In this document: piece after piece, positions 1-10,900 of the stretch
Layout of the letters: each line of letters opens with the position of its first letter
How positions within the stretch are numbered: position 1 is the stretch's first letter
Assembly (NCBI GenBank): GCA_000783305.1
Contig: JROE01000003.1
Span: 1 to 55,511, forward strand
Source of the DNA: Sphingobacteriaceae bacterium DW12
GTDB taxonomy: Bacteria > Bacteroidota > Bacteroidia > Sphingobacteriales > Sphingobacteriaceae
Reading direction: 5' to 3'
DNA: 55,511 nucleotides
Made by a program: the position numbers and the translations under genes
The notes under the pieces: model-generated
Databases searched by the model: none
The model's input: the letters and a program-made list of their open reading frames with translations, nothing else
Told to the model about the DNA's origin: nothing

Positions 1-55
1 GTGTTTATTATACACTATCTTTGTTCTATCATAATTTAGGTTTATAATTGGTTAT

Positions 56-89
56 AAAGGTTTCCACTCTCCCCGTTTGGAAACCTTTT
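56..89 (+). terminator. Intrinsic terminator of a gene left of the window
   Basis: A perfect 11-bp stem (arms 56-66 and 78-88, AAAGGTTTCCA and its complement) is followed on the plus strand by TTTTCTTTTTT. No gene in the window ends here on the plus strand, so it probably closes a gene lying to the left. Confidence 0.7.
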
Positions 90-195
90 CTTTTTTATGG
101 TATTTGACATTTATTACCGGTGATATATTACACAATTTGATTATTTACCACCCACGTATTAGGCAGTAAAGATAGGAAGGGTACCTAGCAAAAAG

Positions 196-224
196 AAAAA
201 ATCCCCATTCAGAGCTGAATGAGG
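196..224 (-). terminator. Terminator of the beta-helix/PDZ gene
   Basis: Read on the minus strand, CATTCAG-CT-CTGAATG forms a hairpin followed by ATTTTTTCTTTTT. It lies just beyond the stop codon of the beta-helix gene, as expected for its intrinsic terminator. Confidence 0.65.
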
Positions 225-236
225 ACTTATAGCTCG

Positions 237-2630
237 TTACTGCTTGATTCGCAATACGTGCTTCGTCTGGTTTCGGTAGATAGTCAATCCTATATGCTCT
301 GCATAATTATCCCGTTTGACGATTCTTTGAAAATCAGCTACTGTATTCACCAGCTCCCCTTGGCACGCTACGATGACATCGCCAGGTCGCAATCTTCCAT
401 TAAATGAGATGCCCCCCTCACCTACTTTTATCACTAATACGCCCGCTATAGCAGGTAATCCCGCGGCCGACTGTTCGCCCAAGGTCTCGATTGATTTAAA
501 TGTCCCTCCTTTCCATTCGTAGACTTCGCTCTTATTTGCCGATTTGGACATCAGCAAGTGAGGTATCTCTGGTCGATCTGCCATTTTCTTTAATCGAGGA
601 CTTTTCACTCCGAAATTCAACATATCAAAATTTTGGAATCCAAGTACACGATTACCTACCAACCTAAAGTCCCCCCTCTCTGCATCCTGAAATTCAGGGT
701 CGATTACCTGTCCATGCTCCTCTATTCCTTTTGCTTGGTCTAATGCCAATGCTTCGGCATGAGTATAGTAGTTATAATCGACCGTATCTCCCCAGTATTT
801 GATCTGAATATCCTGATGGGCCTGCATCACCACATTGTTTCGAAATACATCATGGCTATTCCTAAACCAAACATGTGGATGAAATCCATTATTGACCATC
901 ACATTGTTGTACACAGTCCTATAAAATCCTTCTCTCAGTTTGAGTCCGCCACTGAGGCACAGATTATTATATATCAGGTAGTTACTTGAACCATCATCCA
1001 AGTCGATGTCCCAGCCGTGATCACATTGGAATCGATTGTCGTGAATCAAAGTCGTTTTGACAGCATCTAAAGTAACCCAATTCGGATGTTGGGCAGTCAG
1101 ACGATCCATCTCCGATCGGTCGGGATGCCAAAACCTATCCCGCCCCCACGAATTGAACGCACCGTGATCACTGGTTTCTAGTACCGTATGGAATACATCA
1201 TTATATCCGATATCATGGCCTCCCCATGTCCCGTCACCCACATTGATTCCTGCACGCGGTACTTCATAGATGGTATTGTGAAGCACTCGAATGGTCGAGG
1301 CCATAGCAATCTGTACCCCTGCCACCTGCTTTTCGATCAATCCTATTCTACGTATCAGATTGTCGCTCACTTCACAGTCTTTTGGGTAATCATCTCCCCT
1401 AGGGCCAGGCACTGTATCCATTTCCGCAATTGGAACGAACTCTTCATACCGAAATGCCGGAGATCTTACCGCATCCGGATTGCCGACAAAATTAATCGCC
1501 CCCGCACCTATGCGTTCCACCAGATTGTTTGATATCACGACCTCTCGATTGTAGTTGCTTACGAACACGGCATTGCCGCCTAAATCTGTAAAGTCCGATC
1601 CAATCACCGTGCAACGCTCAGCTCCTTCGATCAAGACTGCCCCTTGCCGATAGATAGCCCAATCACTTCTTAGCAATGGCTCGGCAGTCTTCATAAATGT
1701 AGGTGCAGTATGCACGAAGCTAATTCCTTGTATGCGCACATCGTGCACTGGTCGGCTCCTGCTACCCTTGATGGTCAAGATATTCTCCTGCATGGGCACT
1801 TCCAATTTTAGATCGTTGGGATTCACCCCCATTTTCGGATAGTAATACAGTATGCCATCCTCCTCATCCAGATACCATTCATTCACTGCGTCCAGCTCTT
1901 CGAACACGTTCTCTACGTACCGATAGGTCTCGTGCATTTTACTCGGCCTATTATTCTGTTCGCCTCCTTCTAATTGCACCTCCCCGTTCTCGTTCTTACC
2001 GACCACCCGATAGTGGAACCCACCCCATCGACCAATATGCAAGGCATGTAAATATGCTCCTTTTAGAGCTTTCCATCTCTTTACACGTTCTGGAGCTATT
2101 GCATCTACGGCATATCCATTAAAAGGCAATACAGTAGGATCATAATTGGGGTATCGCGCCCGTATCATAGGCTCTCCATCCGTGTAGATATGCTGAAAGC
2201 TCATCCGCTTTGGCACTTGGCTTTTCCAGATACCATTTCCTACTTCCTCCCACTTGAGCTGCAACGGCGTCGCCCCACTCCAGGTGACGCGTTGTCCTTC
2301 CATAGCTTTGATGGTAACAGGAGCAGTTGCTGTACCAGAGGATTCAGGACCAATCAGGAGGGGCTTGTCTATATAATACAAGCCCTCCTTAATAAGTACT
2401 TCTATAGCGCCGGTATGGCCTTTTTTCTTCAAGTTGGCTATCTCTTGTACAGCCGCATAGGGCGAAGCATAGGGTCGTTCTTCTGTTCCGGGATTACTAT
2501 CCTTACCAGACTTGGCAACATAGATTCTCTTGGCCACTGTAGTTTGGGCTGATACAGCTCCCCCTTCCCACATTACTCCTATGATGAACAGCACCAATAC
2601 TTTGGGGATATTCGTTAATGTATGAATCAT
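237..2630 (-). CDS. Secreted right-handed beta-helix protein with C-terminal PDZ domain
   Basis: This 797-aa exported protein probably acts on a carbohydrate. A signal peptide ending near VSAQ precedes IYVAKSGKDSNPGT, the typical opening of pectate-lyase-like parallel beta-helix proteins that include GH141 and related families. Residues of about 300-640 contain many Asn/Val-rich rungs (NAVFVSNYNREVVISNN is one). The last 80 residues or so, with GVLVIKVGEGG and RLRPGDVIVACQG, look like a PDZ domain. It lies downstream of the fructan operon but has its own terminator and is separated from that operon by about 400 bp with a strong hairpin, so it is probably transcribed separately. A glycoside hydrolase or lyase role is inference; catalytic residues could not be assigned. 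Confidence 0.8.
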   Translation of the reverse strand: MIHTLTNIPKVLVLFIIGVMWEGGAVSAQTTVAKRIYVAKSGKDSNPGTEERPYASPYAAVQEIANLKKKGHTGAIEVLIKEGLYYIDKPLLIGPESSGTATAPVTIKAMEGQRVTWSGATPLQLKWEEVGNGIWKSQVPKRMSFQHIYTDGEPMIRARYPNYDPTVLPFNGYAVDAIAPERVKRWKALKGAYLHALHIGRWGGFHYRVVGKNENGEVQLEGGEQNNRPSKMHETYRYVENVFEELDAVNEWYLDEEDGILYYYPKMGVNPNDLKLEVPMQENILTIKGSRSRPVHDVRIQGISFVHTAPTFMKTAEPLLRSDWAIYRQGAVLIEGAERCTVIGSDFTDLGGNAVFVSNYNREVVISNNLVERIGAGAINFVGNPDAVRSPAFRYEEFVPIAEMDTVPGPRGDDYPKDCEVSDNLIRRIGLIEKQVAGVQIAMASTIRVLHNTIYEVPRAGINVGDGTWGGHDIGYNDVFHTVLETSDHGAFNSWGRDRFWHPDRSEMDRLTAQHPNWVTLDAVKTTLIHDNRFQCDHGWDIDLDDGSSNYLIYNNLCLSGGLKLREGFYRTVYNNVMVNNGFHPHVWFRNSHDVFRNNVVMQAHQDIQIKYWGDTVDYNYYTHAEALALDQAKGIEEHGQVIDPEFQDAERGDFRLVGNRVLGFQNFDMLNFGVKSPRLKKMADRPEIPHLLMSKSANKSEVYEWKGGTFKSIETLGEQSAAGLPAIAGVLVIKVGEGGISFNGRLRPGDVIVACQGELVNTVADFQRIVKRDNYAEHIGLTIYRNQTKHVLRIKQ

Positions 2631-2962
2631 TTATATAGAATTACTTCGTGAATTCAGTTCATAATTAATAGTCATTCGATCTCTCGCTGATTTGCTCTAT
2701 TTGTATCGTGGAATTAGTTTTCGGTGGCACTCCTGCTCCTTTTTTTCATCCACGGTTAAACAATCTGTACCACACAGATATTTCATTTGATATAAAGGTG
2801 CATTCGGTCCAGTATTCCAATATCCGCTACTATACTTGAGGTTTACAGTTCACAATTTAACAAGAATTTTGACAAACGAAGATTTCGGCAATGAAAATAT
2901 CTGGCTTGTATGAATAGGAATCCGTATTTAGCCTTTTCGCCCTTAGGCCTAAAGCATATCTT
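2631..2962. other. Intergenic region upstream of the beta-helix gene
   Basis: An AT-rich stretch with no convincing coding frame. It should hold the promoter of the minus-strand beta-helix gene, but I found no well-spaced TTTG/TAnnTTTG pair. Confidence 0.4.
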
Positions 2963-3003
2963 AAAAGTAAAAAGGGTCTCTTATGGAGACCCTTTTTACT
3001 TTT
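2963..3003 (-). terminator. Strong terminator of the fructan operon
   Basis: A perfect 18-bp inverted repeat (arms 2963-2980 and 2986-3003) has a 5-nt loop. The stem contains GGGTCTC/GAGACCC flanked by A/T tracts, so it works as an intrinsic terminator in either direction. It starts 28 bp beyond the stop of the last GH32 gene and separates the fructan operon from the beta-helix gene. Confidence 0.8.
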
Positions 3004-3031
3004 ACCGTACGGAACACTATAATTTGTGTCC

Positions 3032-4531
3032 TTATTTTATAACTTTTACACGCAGGTCCCGAACATTAACAGTTGTCGAGGATCGAAACATCAATAAATC
3101 AAAAGGTTGTTCGACAAAGAAGAGGCTACTCAGATTAGATAAACCTCCGTCTGCAAATATCTCCACCGAATTACGATCGACTAGCAACCTATAGGTCAGC
3201 GTCTCGGCATCCAAGATACGCGGAGCTACCGTACGTTTGATAAATGTGGGGCTAAAGTTAGCATCCCCAGCCTTCGAACGATCCACAAAAAATTGGTTGG
3301 TAGCCTCATCAAATCCAAGGACCAATTCATCCCCCTTTCCGTTCGACAATACCAAATCAAAAGTCGCCACCTTATCCAATGCAAATGAAAGCTCAAACGC
3401 ACCGTTGGCCTCCCCGATATACTTGCTCCAGTCGTCGGTTCCGTTTTTCACTTGTACCCCGCCCTTTTCTTGTGTATCCCATGCTCCAAGTTCATCTGTG
3501 ATTGGAGTCGACACCAAAAGCCAACGTTCGCTGACCTTTTGTAGAGAAAGCGTCCGTGGTATTGTCATCCCACTCCTCCAACTAGATGCAGGTACCGTAT
3601 TGGCATATGCCCAATTACTCATCCAGCCCATCAAGATCTGCCTATTTTCAGTATTGGAGAATGTAACTCCTGCATAGTTGTCAGGTCCATAGTCCATCCA
3701 ACGAATATCCTTTTGATCCGACCTAAATGTCGTACCGTCAAAGTCTCCCACGAAATATTGCGTGGCCGACCCCGTATTGGGTCCTCCGGGATTGATACTG
3801 ACCAACAATACCCATTTATCCCCTTCAGGCGTCTCAAAACGAAGTAAATCTGGGCATTCCCATACTCCTCCATGTGCACCTACCTCATTTCCAAATTCGC
3901 TCAATCGTGTCCATTCCTTCAGGTTTTTAGAGCCATAAAAGGTTATCGACTGCTTGGTTGCTAGGGTCATTACCCATTGACCACTACCCGCATGCCACAT
4001 TACCTTCGGGTCGCGAAAATCCCAAATCCCCGGATTAGGCAACACCGGATTACCTACATACTTGGTCCAGGATTTGCCTTTGTCCAAGCTATAGGCTATG
4101 CTCTGATACTGATGCAACCCCGTTTTCGCTTCCTCGATTTTAGGATTATGGTGGGTGAAGATTGCAACTAATGCTCCCTTTCCAAACCCAGCAGTATTAT
4201 CTTTGTCAATGACCGCACTTCCTGAAAAAATAGTCCCTAGACTATCTGGAAAAAGTGCTATAGGGTGTTCCTCCCAATGAATCAAATCCGTACTCGTCGC
4301 ATGCCCCCAATGCATAGGTCCCCATACAGTCGTATCAGGATTATGCTGAAAAAACAAGTGATATGTACCATCGAGATATACCATTCCATTCGGATCATTC
4401 ATCCATCCTTTTTTAGGAGAGAAGTGATAGCTAGGACGATATTTTTCTTGCAGATTATTTTCTTTTTTAGCTGCCGTCTGACAGCTATTGAAGATGGTCA
4501 GTATAAGTAGAATACCTAGATATTTCTTCAT
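3032..4531 (-). CDS. GH32 fructanase (levanase/inulinase type) lipoprotein
   Basis: A glycoside hydrolase family 32 enzyme cutting beta-fructosidic bonds of levan, inulin or sucrose. The precursor is 499 aa with lipobox IFNSC (Cys17), so it is membrane-anchored and possibly surface-exposed. All three GH32 signatures are present: GWMNDPNG with nucleophile Asp46, DFRDPKVMW (transition-state stabiliser) and VWECPDLL (acid/base Glu). A C-terminal beta-sandwich ends at RDLRVKVIK. The ATG at 4531 overlaps the stop of the preceding GH32 gene as TAATG, which implies translational coupling and decides the start; an in-frame TTG six bases earlier is less likely. It is the last gene of the fructan operon. 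Endo versus exo action cannot be told from sequence by eye. Confidence 0.92.
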   Translation of the reverse strand: MKKYLGILLILTIFNSCQTAAKKENNLQEKYRPSYHFSPKKGWMNDPNGMVYLDGTYHLFFQHNPDTTVWGPMHWGHATSTDLIHWEEHPIALFPDSLGTIFSGSAVIDKDNTAGFGKGALVAIFTHHNPKIEEAKTGLHQYQSIAYSLDKGKSWTKYVGNPVLPNPGIWDFRDPKVMWHAGSGQWVMTLATKQSITFYGSKNLKEWTRLSEFGNEVGAHGGVWECPDLLRFETPEGDKWVLLVSINPGGPNTGSATQYFVGDFDGTTFRSDQKDIRWMDYGPDNYAGVTFSNTENRQILMGWMSNWAYANTVPASSWRSGMTIPRTLSLQKVSERWLLVSTPITDELGAWDTQEKGGVQVKNGTDDWSKYIGEANGAFELSFALDKVATFDLVLSNGKGDELVLGFDEATNQFFVDRSKAGDANFSPTFIKRTVAPRILDAETLTYRLLVDRNSVEIFADGGLSNLSSLFFVEQPFDLLMFRSSTTVNVRDLRVKVIK

Positions 4532-6207
4532 TACCAAATACTTTTAAGCTTATACAATTCCAACGTTTGCAAGTCAGCCTTACCACCTTTTACCTGGAGG
4601 CTATACGTGCGATCGGTCGGATTCAAATTATAGTTCACAGGCATGAATACCTCGCCCTCAGCAGCAAACACCTCTACTCCTGTACGATCCACGAATACTT
4701 GCAGATTCAACTTTCCATCCACTAAAGGAGCCTGTGCCCGCACGTTATCGATTTCCAGTTCCTGCTTAGCAACATCATAATTGATTCCCAATCCACGTAC
4801 TGTCAACTGTATGACCTTCGCATCTTTGGCCATCAATGTCAACTTGATTTCGGCAATCTCTGTATCCACTCCAGCCAATGGATTTTTCATGTCAGGAGTT
4901 AGTTCTTTAGCGCTCACTTTAGTAACAGCTCCCCTCAACTTTTGCAGTTCCAATACAGGCGTACGCACGAGTCTTACGCCCTTATTGGTTTGTTTAAGTG
5001 CTAGCTCCATAGGGATACTCATCGATTGATTGAAAGAAGAAGCCTCTTTGTTGGTGTGTGTACGCCACCAACCTATCTCTACGCGTCGCCCCTTGGGTTC
5101 ATCACTAAAAGTCTGGGCTGCGTAGTAATCCCTTCCATGCTGACTGAATAAGCGTTCCTCCTCGGGTAGAAAGGTCTTTCCATCAAAGGTTCCTATCGCA
5201 TATTGGCTGTTAGCACCTGTCAATACCCATTTTTTATGGTTTTCATTTCCGTCCACAGGCAGCTCAAAGAATTCCGGACATTCATGCATATAACGATCAT
5301 CACCTTTACCACCTATGATTTTGCTCGCAAACGTCCAAGATTTCATATCTGCTGAGGTAAAGAAATGCATGGTGTGCAGGTCATTGGCTTCCGTCACATA
5401 GAGCACCATCACCCAGTGTTTACTAGGCGCATGCCAGATGACCTTAGGGTCGCGATTACCGTCCGTGATTTTGTCCAATATCGTATGGGGCAACTTGGTA
5501 AAGTTGCGGCCATCCAAGGTATAAGCCAGTCCCTGCTCCCATGATTTTTCGGCCGCAGTGTAATATAGCACTAAAGGCCGATCTTTACCTTTGCCCAGCC
5601 CGCTTGTATTCTCAGTATCCACGACACCACCGCCACTGAACATGGTTCCAAACTCATCTGGATATAGCGCTTCGCTCATTTCCTTCCAGTGGACCAAATC
5701 CGTCGATACCGCATGTCCCCAATGCATATTGCCCCAGTTCACACCATACGGATTATGCTGGAAGAAGAGGTGATACTCCCCTTTATAATAGGCCATGCCA
5801 TTTGGGTCGTTGTTCCATCCTCGCTTTGGAGAAAAGTGAAACTGTCCACGGAGCGGTTCTTTGTAATCCATCTTATTGCCATCATCGGAGGCCTGCACTA
5901 CTGGCGAAAAAGCACTACTATTGCTATTCAGTGCATCTACATTAATCGTTAGTGTGCTTCCTTTCCAAGCACTCACGTCCAAGTAGGCATACCAATCAGG
6001 GGTGTCATCCGCTAATTCGACGTTAAACCATCTTATCTTGTCTCCGTTGAGCAAGATGTCCACATTTCGCTTAGGCGCTCCATTTTTGACCGGGATCTTC
6101 AAGTACTTTTTTCCAACCTCAAATTTGGTAGTAAATGGTTGTTGCCCCATTGTGATCAGAGGCAGTCCTCCACACATCACCAAAAGTAATACTAGTCTGT
6201 TTATCAT
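4531..6207 (-). CDS. GH32 exo-fructanase-like enzyme with N-terminal beta domain
   Basis: A second GH32 enzyme of 558 aa, exported by a classical signal peptide (cleavage near ITMGQQ) and therefore probably periplasmic. About 100 residues of extra beta-rich domain precede the catalytic propeller, as in many Bacteroidota exo-levanases/inulinases. Signatures: GWNNDPNGMAY (nucleophile Asp), GNRDPKVIWH and MHECPEFFEL (acid/base Glu). The C-terminal sandwich includes VFVDRTGVEVFAAEG, a GH32 hallmark. It lies 19 bp after susD and overlaps the next GH32 gene by one base. Known fructan systems of this type release fructose from imported oligosaccharides; that role is inferred here. Confidence 0.92.
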   Translation of the reverse strand: MINRLVLLLVMCGGLPLITMGQQPFTTKFEVGKKYLKIPVKNGAPKRNVDILLNGDKIRWFNVELADDTPDWYAYLDVSAWKGSTLTINVDALNSNSSAFSPVVQASDDGNKMDYKEPLRGQFHFSPKRGWNNDPNGMAYYKGEYHLFFQHNPYGVNWGNMHWGHAVSTDLVHWKEMSEALYPDEFGTMFSGGGVVDTENTSGLGKGKDRPLVLYYTAAEKSWEQGLAYTLDGRNFTKLPHTILDKITDGNRDPKVIWHAPSKHWVMVLYVTEANDLHTMHFFTSADMKSWTFASKIIGGKGDDRYMHECPEFFELPVDGNENHKKWVLTGANSQYAIGTFDGKTFLPEEERLFSQHGRDYYAAQTFSDEPKGRRVEIGWWRTHTNKEASSFNQSMSIPMELALKQTNKGVRLVRTPVLELQKLRGAVTKVSAKELTPDMKNPLAGVDTEIAEIKLTLMAKDAKVIQLTVRGLGINYDVAKQELEIDNVRAQAPLVDGKLNLQVFVDRTGVEVFAAEGEVFMPVNYNLNPTDRTYSLQVKGGKADLQTLELYKLKSIW

Positions 6208-6226
6208 AATTGCATGTTTAAAATAG

Positions 6227-7951
6227 TTAATTCCAACCGAAATTCTGTATATAAAGTTTTTTACTAAAATTTATCTGTGACAACGGTATGGGAAAATACT
6301 CGTCTCGATTTTTCTTAAATACTGAAGCTGCTAAGTAATTGCGCCTCGTTTTCTCTTTCTGCAGGTATTCGTTTACATAGGTATCTGCAATACCCCAACG
6401 TACCAAATCAAAGAATCGAAACCCTTCCATCGCTAGCTCCAATCGTCTTTCCCAACGTAGGGCCGCTCTTGCATATGATTGTGTCCAAGTACAATTCACG
6501 CCATCTTTGTACTCCGCTACCTTAAATTGACCTGTAGGTGCTCCCCCACTATCTACCAACCGGAATGTACTTTCCGCTGCCCGCTTCCTGATCTTATTGA
6601 TAATGGGTAAGGCCTCAGCGGATCTTCCCAATTCGATGAGAGCCTCCGCTTTCCACAACAATACATCGTCAAAACGAATAATATCTCTATTCTTACTGCT
6701 GCTCATGAATGGATTAACTTTCTTAAAGCAAGGATTGTCATACAGCACCACTTCTTTCAAAGACATATAATTGCCATAAGTTTCGATCTGCCGGATCCAG
6801 CTGTTCTGAAAGATAAAATCTGCTTTATATTTGTATGGAAGACCTACCATTGCTACCGTATGTAGTAGCCGTGGATCTACATTCTGTGTTTTCACCTGTG
6901 CAGCGGTAGACAAATCTGTACTGTTGAAGCTCGTAAACTGGGGAAGACCTTCTGCATCGGTCTTGAAGGCGTTTACTAAGTTTTGACTGGGTTGATGAAA
7001 CCCACAACATCCATATTCACCGTTCATCGGGTAGTTGAGCATTGCACTCCAGTCCAAGCGGCCAAATTCGGTTCCATCATTCAATGAATTTTGTACTGCA
7101 AAAATGGATTCAGGTCCATTCTCGTACTCGCACAAAAAGTTAAATGCAAAATCTTGTGACAAATCATAGCGGCCCTCCAACTCTTCCACTAGTGCCACCA
7201 CTTCTTCTAATTTTTGACTATTAATACCCGTCACCTGATGTTGCTCATTCTGCTCATAAGCCGAATACAACAGGGCTTTGGCCAAATAGGCTTTAGCCAT
7301 GTACTTATTGGCCCGCCCCTTCTGGTCGTCATTTTTCTCAGGCAATTTGGAAGCCGCAAATCTAAATTCGTCTATAATCTTGGTCCATTGCTCGGCATCC
7401 GTATATTCGCGATTCGAAACAGTTATATACGCTTCAGGGGCCAATGTTTCATCCACAAATGGTACATATTTAAAAAGCAATTTAAGCTCAAACATATAAT
7501 GTGCCCTCAAAAATCGCATTTCGGCCGTTCTTACTTCTTTCTTTGGATAATCGGCTACGTCCAATCCATTGATGACTCGCAATGCATTATTCGCCCGAGA
7601 TATGGCCACATATTGCCTGTACCATTTTTGGTCCAGTCCACCTACATCTACCCGCATAGATACAAACGTTTCATACAGATTCCACTCTTCCATATCGCCC
7701 GTTCCAGCACCTCCTTTATAAGCGTCGCCACTTCTCAAGTCACCATAAGGCCATAGGCTATTGGTTTTATTGTTATAATTTTCATTGCCTAATGATGAGT
7801 AGGCGGCTATGACCAAGTTCTCGGCAGCTTCAGCATTGTTTAGTTGATTTTCGCCCAATTGGCCCTTAGGATTGATATCTAGGTAATCACTACAACCGCT
7901 CAGCAGTAATAGGGATAATGCAGTGTATATTATACTTATCTTTTTTTTCAT
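6227..7951 (-). CDS. SusD-family fructan-binding lipoprotein
   Basis: A 574-aa SusD/RagB-type surface lipoprotein that would bind fructan and sit as a lid on the adjacent SusC pore. The lipobox is LLLSGC (Cys20), followed by SDYLDINPKG as in most SusD proteins. TPR-like helices carry LRAHYMFEL, and the C-terminal half has RDIIRFDDVLLWKAEALIEL and WERRLELAMEGFRFFDLVRWG, which are characteristic. I chose the ATG at 7951, giving MKKKIS; the in-frame upstream ATG at 7978 would put the signal peptide behind extra residues and overlap susC. The start lies 13 bp after the susC stop. Sugar specificity is inferred from the GH32 neighbours. Confidence 0.92.
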   Translation of the reverse strand: MKKKISIIYTALSLLLLSGCSDYLDINPKGQLGENQLNNAEAAENLVIAAYSSLGNENYNNKTNSLWPYGDLRSGDAYKGGAGTGDMEEWNLYETFVSMRVDVGGLDQKWYRQYVAISRANNALRVINGLDVADYPKKEVRTAEMRFLRAHYMFELKLLFKYVPFVDETLAPEAYITVSNREYTDAEQWTKIIDEFRFAASKLPEKNDDQKGRANKYMAKAYLAKALLYSAYEQNEQHQVTGINSQKLEEVVALVEELEGRYDLSQDFAFNFLCEYENGPESIFAVQNSLNDGTEFGRLDWSAMLNYPMNGEYGCCGFHQPSQNLVNAFKTDAEGLPQFTSFNSTDLSTAAQVKTQNVDPRLLHTVAMVGLPYKYKADFIFQNSWIRQIETYGNYMSLKEVVLYDNPCFKKVNPFMSSSKNRDIIRFDDVLLWKAEALIELGRSAEALPIINKIRKRAAESTFRLVDSGGAPTGQFKVAEYKDGVNCTWTQSYARAALRWERRLELAMEGFRFFDLVRWGIADTYVNEYLQKEKTRRNYLAASVFKKNRDEYFPIPLSQINFSKKLYIQNFGWN

Positions 7952-7964
7952 GACAAGGTTGCAA

Positions 7965-10900
7965 TTAAAATGAAACATTTATGCCGGCAGTAATGGAGAA
8001 TGGAATCGGGTATCCCGAATTCGGAGTTTCTGGATCTACACCCGTATATTTATTATTTCCCCAATTTTTCTTAAAGGCGAGTAGATTTTCGCCCAATACG
8101 TAGAATCGCACTCCTTGGCTTTTTATCCGTTGTAGGGCCTGAGGTGACAAGCTGTATCCCAGTTCCAGTGTCCTCAACTTAAAATACGAAGCACTCTCGA
8201 CCACATAGCTTGAAAAGCGTTTCTCATTGTTCAGGTCATTAAACGATAAGGCTGGAATATCCGATTGCGGATTTTGGGGCGACCATGCGTCCAACACCCG
8301 TGTGCCATAGTTTTCCCCGCCAAAGAAGCTGATAAAGTCCGTATAGCCCTTGGCAGAGTTGTTGACTAGTCCTCCATATACGCCATTCCAGAACATACCG
8401 AAGTCCCATTGCTTGTATCCAATCGAAAAGTTGATACCGTAGATAAAATCAGGATCTGCGATTCCCAACCAGGTCCGATCTTCATCCCCTATCCGACCAT
8501 CTTGGTTGATATCCTTGTACCGAATACGTCCTAACCCCTTCCCCACCTGTTCGGCATGGCTATCCACCTCTTCAGAGGTCCTGAAAAGACCATCTGCGAC
8601 ATAGCCAAACATAGAGTTGAGTGGTCTATTGAGAATGGTTTGGTCTACACCATTTCCAGGATAAGAGTTGATGACATCTTCGGGCAGTTTGACGATTTTA
8701 TTACGGTAGCCGGCCATATTTCCCGTAATGGAGTATTTCCAATCGTTATGAGATGAACGATAAGAAAGTAGGAGTTCATAGCCTTTATTGGACATGCTCG
8801 CGCCATTCACCCATCTATTTCCCCCTTCACCCAGTGTCGCTATAAAGGGTGGAGATATGAGAATATCTTCTGTTTTCTTTTGAAAATAATCAAATGAACC
8901 TGTCAATTTTTGATTAAAAAAACCGAAATCAACCCCAATATTGTGTTGCATGGCCGACTCCCAGCGAAGATTGGGATTGGGTTGTTGTATACGTCTATAT
9001 CCTGAAGGCAATACGCCCGTACCCGCTCCATTGATGTCGTAAGCCGTTCCATTGTCTGGATCCCAAGTAGGGTTGGTAGCATAGCTGGCCTGATACATTC
9101 CGAATGAGGCAAAATCACCGATTTCCTGATTACCCACTTTCCCCCATCCATAGCGGATTTTTAAATCCGAGAGCACTTCTACCGATTTAAGAAAATCCTC
9201 TTGACTCACACGCCACCCTGCCGACAGGGCTGGAAACCAACCAAATTGGTTATTGGCCCCAAATCGTGACGAGCCGTCGTATCGTGCCGTAGCAGAAAGC
9301 AAGTACTTGTCATCAAAGTTGTAGTTTACTTTACCAAAGTAAGAAAGCAAGCGATAGGCCGTACCACTGCCGCTATTGGTCTGAATACCTTCTCCCGCAT
9401 CCAAGTACATATAATCGGGGTCTTCAGACGCAAACTTACGACGTCCGGCTTGTAGGTTTTCAGCATAATAATCGATTATTTCCTGACCTGCCAAGAAGTC
9501 AAAATGATGCTTGTCCTGCACATCCAATTTATAGGTAAGGGTATTGTTCCAGACATAGTTGCCCCATCTGTTGTTCACGTTGCTCAAACTAGCGGTATTT
9601 TCAGACATGAATCCAGACACATAGGTTTTCTGCATATTTCGGTCCCACAAAAAGGAATAGTCCATCCCCAGCATCGATCTGAATTTCAAGTTTTCCAATA
9701 GTTTCACTTCCATGAACATGTCCCCGAATAGGCGCAACATGTTCCGTCTATTTTGCGCATTGTCAGCAATAAGCCTAACTGGATTCTGTCTATCGCTCAT
9801 CCCGGCTACCGGCCCACCCCAACCGATACCATCTATCGTATGTACAGGCACTATAGGTTGTATATTACGTGTTCGGTCCAGCACATTTCCCAGTACATCC
9901 TGCTGTATCTTGGTAATGGAGAGATTTTCACCAATCTTCACACGGTCGTTAAGCAGACTAAAGTCCGTGTTCAAACGGCCCGAGAGGCGTTCAAAATAGG
10001 TTCCCCGTACCGTTCCTTGATTATCGAAATAATCCACTGCAAATAGTGCACGGCTCTTATTATTACCGGTCATTATGCTCAGGTTATAATTTTGGACCAA
10101 AGCCGTTTGCCCCACCTCTTCTACCCAATCTGTATTTGCTGCGCGCATGGTCTTGGCATCATCAATGTATTCGGGCAGGATGATTTCATCCAACCGCCAA
10201 GTGCCATCACCGTTCTGTGCATCCCTAAATCTGTATACTCCGAAATTGGGATCCGTACCGTCATTACGCGCAGCTCGCCACTGCACGTACCCTCGCTGCT
10301 GTGTATCCAACCAATCCAGTGATTTTGAATAGTTTTTGATACCCGTAGACACCCGCGCATCTACCCGAGTACCACCCTTTTCTCCTTTTTTGGTCGTGAT
10401 AATGATTACCCCATTGGCGGCCCGAGACCCGTAAATACTTGAAGATGATGCATCTTTCAATATTTGGATCGACTCAATATCCAGTCCTGATATTTCGTTC
10501 ATAGATTTGGTACTCGGCATACCATCTATGATATAGAGGGGGCTGTTGTTACCCAGTGTCCCAATCCCTCGGATCAGGACATTGGCCGATCCATCAGGTG
10601 AGCCATTCGTCGTAATAAATGCTCCAGGCACTCTTCCCTGCAAGCTTTTCATCACATTCCCCGTCAGTGGCGCATTAATCTCATCCATCTTGACCACAGC
10701 TACAGCTCCCGTAAGATCAGCTTTGCGCTGGGTCTGATAGCCTGTCACGACAACTTCTTCCAGTTCTTCCCCCTCGGCCATCGTCACAACCACATTATGT
10801 TGATCGCCGACCGTCAAGAAGGTCGTCTTCTTCCCCACACGCGTGAAGCGTACCTGCGCCCCTTTAACAGCATTGATTTTAAAATTTCCACTTTCATCGC

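Noticed and set aside
7214..7756. 180-aa plus-strand ORF inside the first susD gene
   Set aside because: It lies wholly antisense to a well-supported SusD gene and its product (many Ile/Arg/Phe/His, no domain pattern) is a mirror of the real codons.
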